Positions 62,504 through 64,000 of a DNA stretch of 64,000 nt are shown one piece after another (the stretch's first letter is position 1; every line of letters starts with the position of its first letter). The DNA is from Lachnospiraceae bacterium. Lineage in GTDB: Bacteria > Bacillota > Clostridia > Lachnospirales > Lachnospiraceae. Position numbers and translations under genes: made by a program. The notes below the pieces were generated by a model. The model made no database searches, was not told the DNA's origin, and saw only the letters and a program-made list of their open reading frames with translations. Location: positions 1 to 64,000 of the forward strand of contig JALEWA010000109.1 in assembly GCA_022788085.1 (NCBI GenBank), given 5' to 3'.

Positions 62504-63855
62504 TTATTTACAGGTTTTTTCCAGATTTTTAAATGATATAGTACAAACAGAATAGCTGATGAAATACCGTTACTTACTACAACGCAGTACCATATGCTTC
62601 GAACACCCATATGTAATACGGTTTCACAGATAAAAAGTGTCAGGAAACGAAATACCCATAATCTTGAAGCGTCGACGATCATATTGACTTCCGTATGTCC
62701 GGTACCCTGAAAGAGACCAATGGTGGAATTGTAGATTCCGTTTGTCCAACACCAGAATGCCATGATGCTTAAGAAATCGGCTGCCATTGCAATAACCTCA
62801 GCGTCATCTGAGAAGATACTTACAATGCTGGTAGAGATAAAAGGACGGGAGAGAATCATTCCTCCGACAAATAGAAAAATGACACTGATTCTACGCGATA
62901 AACGGTAGCCATGTTCGGCTCTGTCAAATTGTTTGGCACCAACATTTTGTCCTGCAATTGTTGCGACAGCAGAACCAATACCATTTGAGGGAAGAGAAAT
63001 CAAGCCATTTACTTTATTACCAATTCCATAGGCTGCCATTGCCTGTGTTCCGTACTTGTATACATTTTTACTCATAAGTAAGAAGCCAAACTGCATGGTA
63101 CTTCCACCAATCGCTGTAGGAAGCCCAACACGAAGAATGGAGAGTAACTTGTCCTTTTCAAATTTCAGATGTCTTAAATCAAGATGTACAAGATTATTTT
63201 TCTGATTTAAGGAATAGAAGGCAATCAGTGCAGATGGTGCTTTTGCAAGAAGTGTTGCAAGAGCAGCACCGGCGATGTTCAAATTCAATACAATCATTAA
63301 CAAAGGATCTAATATCATATTGATTACAATACCAAGAAAATTCAAAAGCATGGGTTTTACGGTATCGCCTTGTGCCTGATTGATGGCACTGAAAATATTA
63401 ATGGTGTATAGCAAAGGCATATCAAGCACGACAATTCTAAGATAGATATTACCATAACGGAGAGTACTACCATCGGCACCTAGCCAACGGACAATGGATG
63501 GCGTAAAAAGAAAACAAAGACCTGCACATACACAAGCAAAGATCATGGCACAGGCAAAAATCTGATTTGCCATGCTTTTTGCGTTCTCATCATCCTTTGC
63601 ACCAATATACTGAGCAATTAAGACGGAGCCTGCAACCGTAATACCGGAACCAAAATTTAAAATAATATTCTGCATTGGAGTAACCAGATTGATTGCTGCC
63701 AGTTGTTCTGTTCCGATTTTCCCAAGCCAATATGTGTCGGTTAAATTATACATGGTCTGCAAAAAGGAATTGATGACAACCGGGATAGCGATGGAAAGAA
63801 TCGCCTGAAACATATTTCCATTTAAGATAAGTTCTCTGTTGAATTTCTTTTTCAT
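62488..63855 (-). CDS. MATE-family efflux transporter
   Basis: This 455-aa membrane protein has about twelve helices in two MatE repeats (LSIAIPVVINSFLQTMYNLTDTYWLGKIGTEQLAAINLVTP is the first). Such transporters export cationic drugs or metabolites using Na+ or H+ gradients; the substrate is unknown. ATG 63855 has AAGGAG 7 nt upstream, so an in-frame ATG at 63873 is rejected. It ends in a 4-nt overlap with the convergent debranching gene. Confidence 0.92.
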   Translation of the reverse strand: MKKKFNRELILNGNMFQAILSIAIPVVINSFLQTMYNLTDTYWLGKIGTEQLAAINLVTPMQNIILNFGSGITVAGSVLIAQYIGAKDDENAKSMANQIFACAMIFACVCAGLCFLFTPSIVRWLGADGSTLRYGNIYLRIVVLDMPLLYTINIFSAINQAQGDTVKPMLLNFLGIVINMILDPLLMIVLNLNIAGAALATLLAKAPSALIAFYSLNQKNNLVHLDLRHLKFEKDKLLSILRVGLPTAIGGSTMQFGFLLMSKNVYKYGTQAMAAYGIGNKVNGLISLPSNGIGSAVATIAGQNVGAKQFDRAEHGYRLSRRISVIFLFVGGMILSRPFISTSIVSIFSDDAEVIAMAADFLSIMAFWCWTNGIYNSTIGLFQGTGHTEVNMIVDASRLWVFRFLTLFICETVLHMGVRSIWYCVVVSNGISSAILFVLYHLKIWKKPVNKKKRS

Positions 63856-63974
63856 TAGGCATCTCCTTGACAAACATTGTTATCTTCTATATCATACAAC
63901 ATAAATACAGTAATAACTACATATTTGATGCGCTAATACAAAAATAATACTGAATATTTGTCATAGGAGGAATC

Positions 63975-64000
63975 ATGCAGGATAATTTTAAGATTACACG
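63975..64000 (+). CDS. Start of a further gene (cut by the window end)
   Basis: An AGGAGG site lies just before an ATG whose frame reads MQDNFKITR and is still open at the last base. Nothing more can be said about the product. Confidence 0.6.

Overview
The window is a dense, low-GC stretch of a Gram-positive chromosome. The evidence points to an anaerobic spore-former of the Clostridia, most likely Lachnospiraceae. It carries sporulation genes (spoIVA, cotJABC, a GerA-family germination protein), a class III (oxygen-sensitive) ribonucleotide reductase, a tyrosine T-box, Bacillota-type SD sequences (AGGAGG), sigma-A promoters with 17-nt spacers, and a housekeeping gene order typical of the group. 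The genus assignment is inference. No prophage, transposase, IS element, CRISPR array or rRNA is present.

Layout. 1-11 kb: tRNA-Leu(CAA) and its terminator, a reverse-strand SpoU methyltransferase, then a forward run zf-HC2 protein - polA - coaE - FtsA-like ATPase - WalJ-like MBL hydrolase, an ACT protein with its UPF0210 partner, and reverse-strand tmcAL. 11-26.5 kb: a lipoprotein, then the core blocks yceD-rpmF-plsX-acpP-rnc-smc-ftsY, ilvA-yitT, and ylxM-ffh-rpsP-khpA-rimM-trmD-rplS. These cover fatty acid and phospholipid precursors, protein targeting, and ribosome and tRNA maturation. 26.5-33 kb: two signal peptidases flanking rbgA, rnhB, a FliK-like protein, a small HTH regulator, an FlhB-C-like protein, yraN and pgeF. 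33-36 kb: T-box-controlled tyrS, and reverse-strand prs. 36-46 kb: a divergent promoter region with a long palindrome and tandem 56-nt repeats, then a DUF512 radical-SAM gene, der, plsY, gpsA, a four-gene accessory segment (MoxR ATPase, VWA protein, zinc-ribbon/KPYDK-repeat protein, membrane-RyR protein), and spoIVA. 46-54 kb: nucleotide metabolism (purine nucleoside phosphorylase, cdd, nrdD-nrdG, dut) with a MutS-like ATPase, rnhA and a small membrane protein. 54-64 kb: a secreted CAP protein, a GerA-type germination protein, a decayed chemoreceptor remnant, reverse-strand cotJABC, small uncertain ORFs, a TauE exporter, a Dus enzyme, a glycogen debranching enzyme, a reverse-strand MATE transporter and the first codons of one more gene.

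The most interesting material is regulatory. Both spoIVA and the germination gene start at the last base of a strong terminator-like hairpin whose 3' arm carries the Shine-Dalgarno sequence. In each case a plausible sporulation-sigma promoter (sigma-E-like and sigma-G-like) would start transcription after the 5' arm, so only the developmental transcript would escape the hairpin. Other signals are a two-box NrdR operator before nrdD, an inverted operator pair around the promoter of a small HTH gene, a dispersed short inverted repeat before four genes, and a tandem structured repeat upstream of the DUF512 gene.
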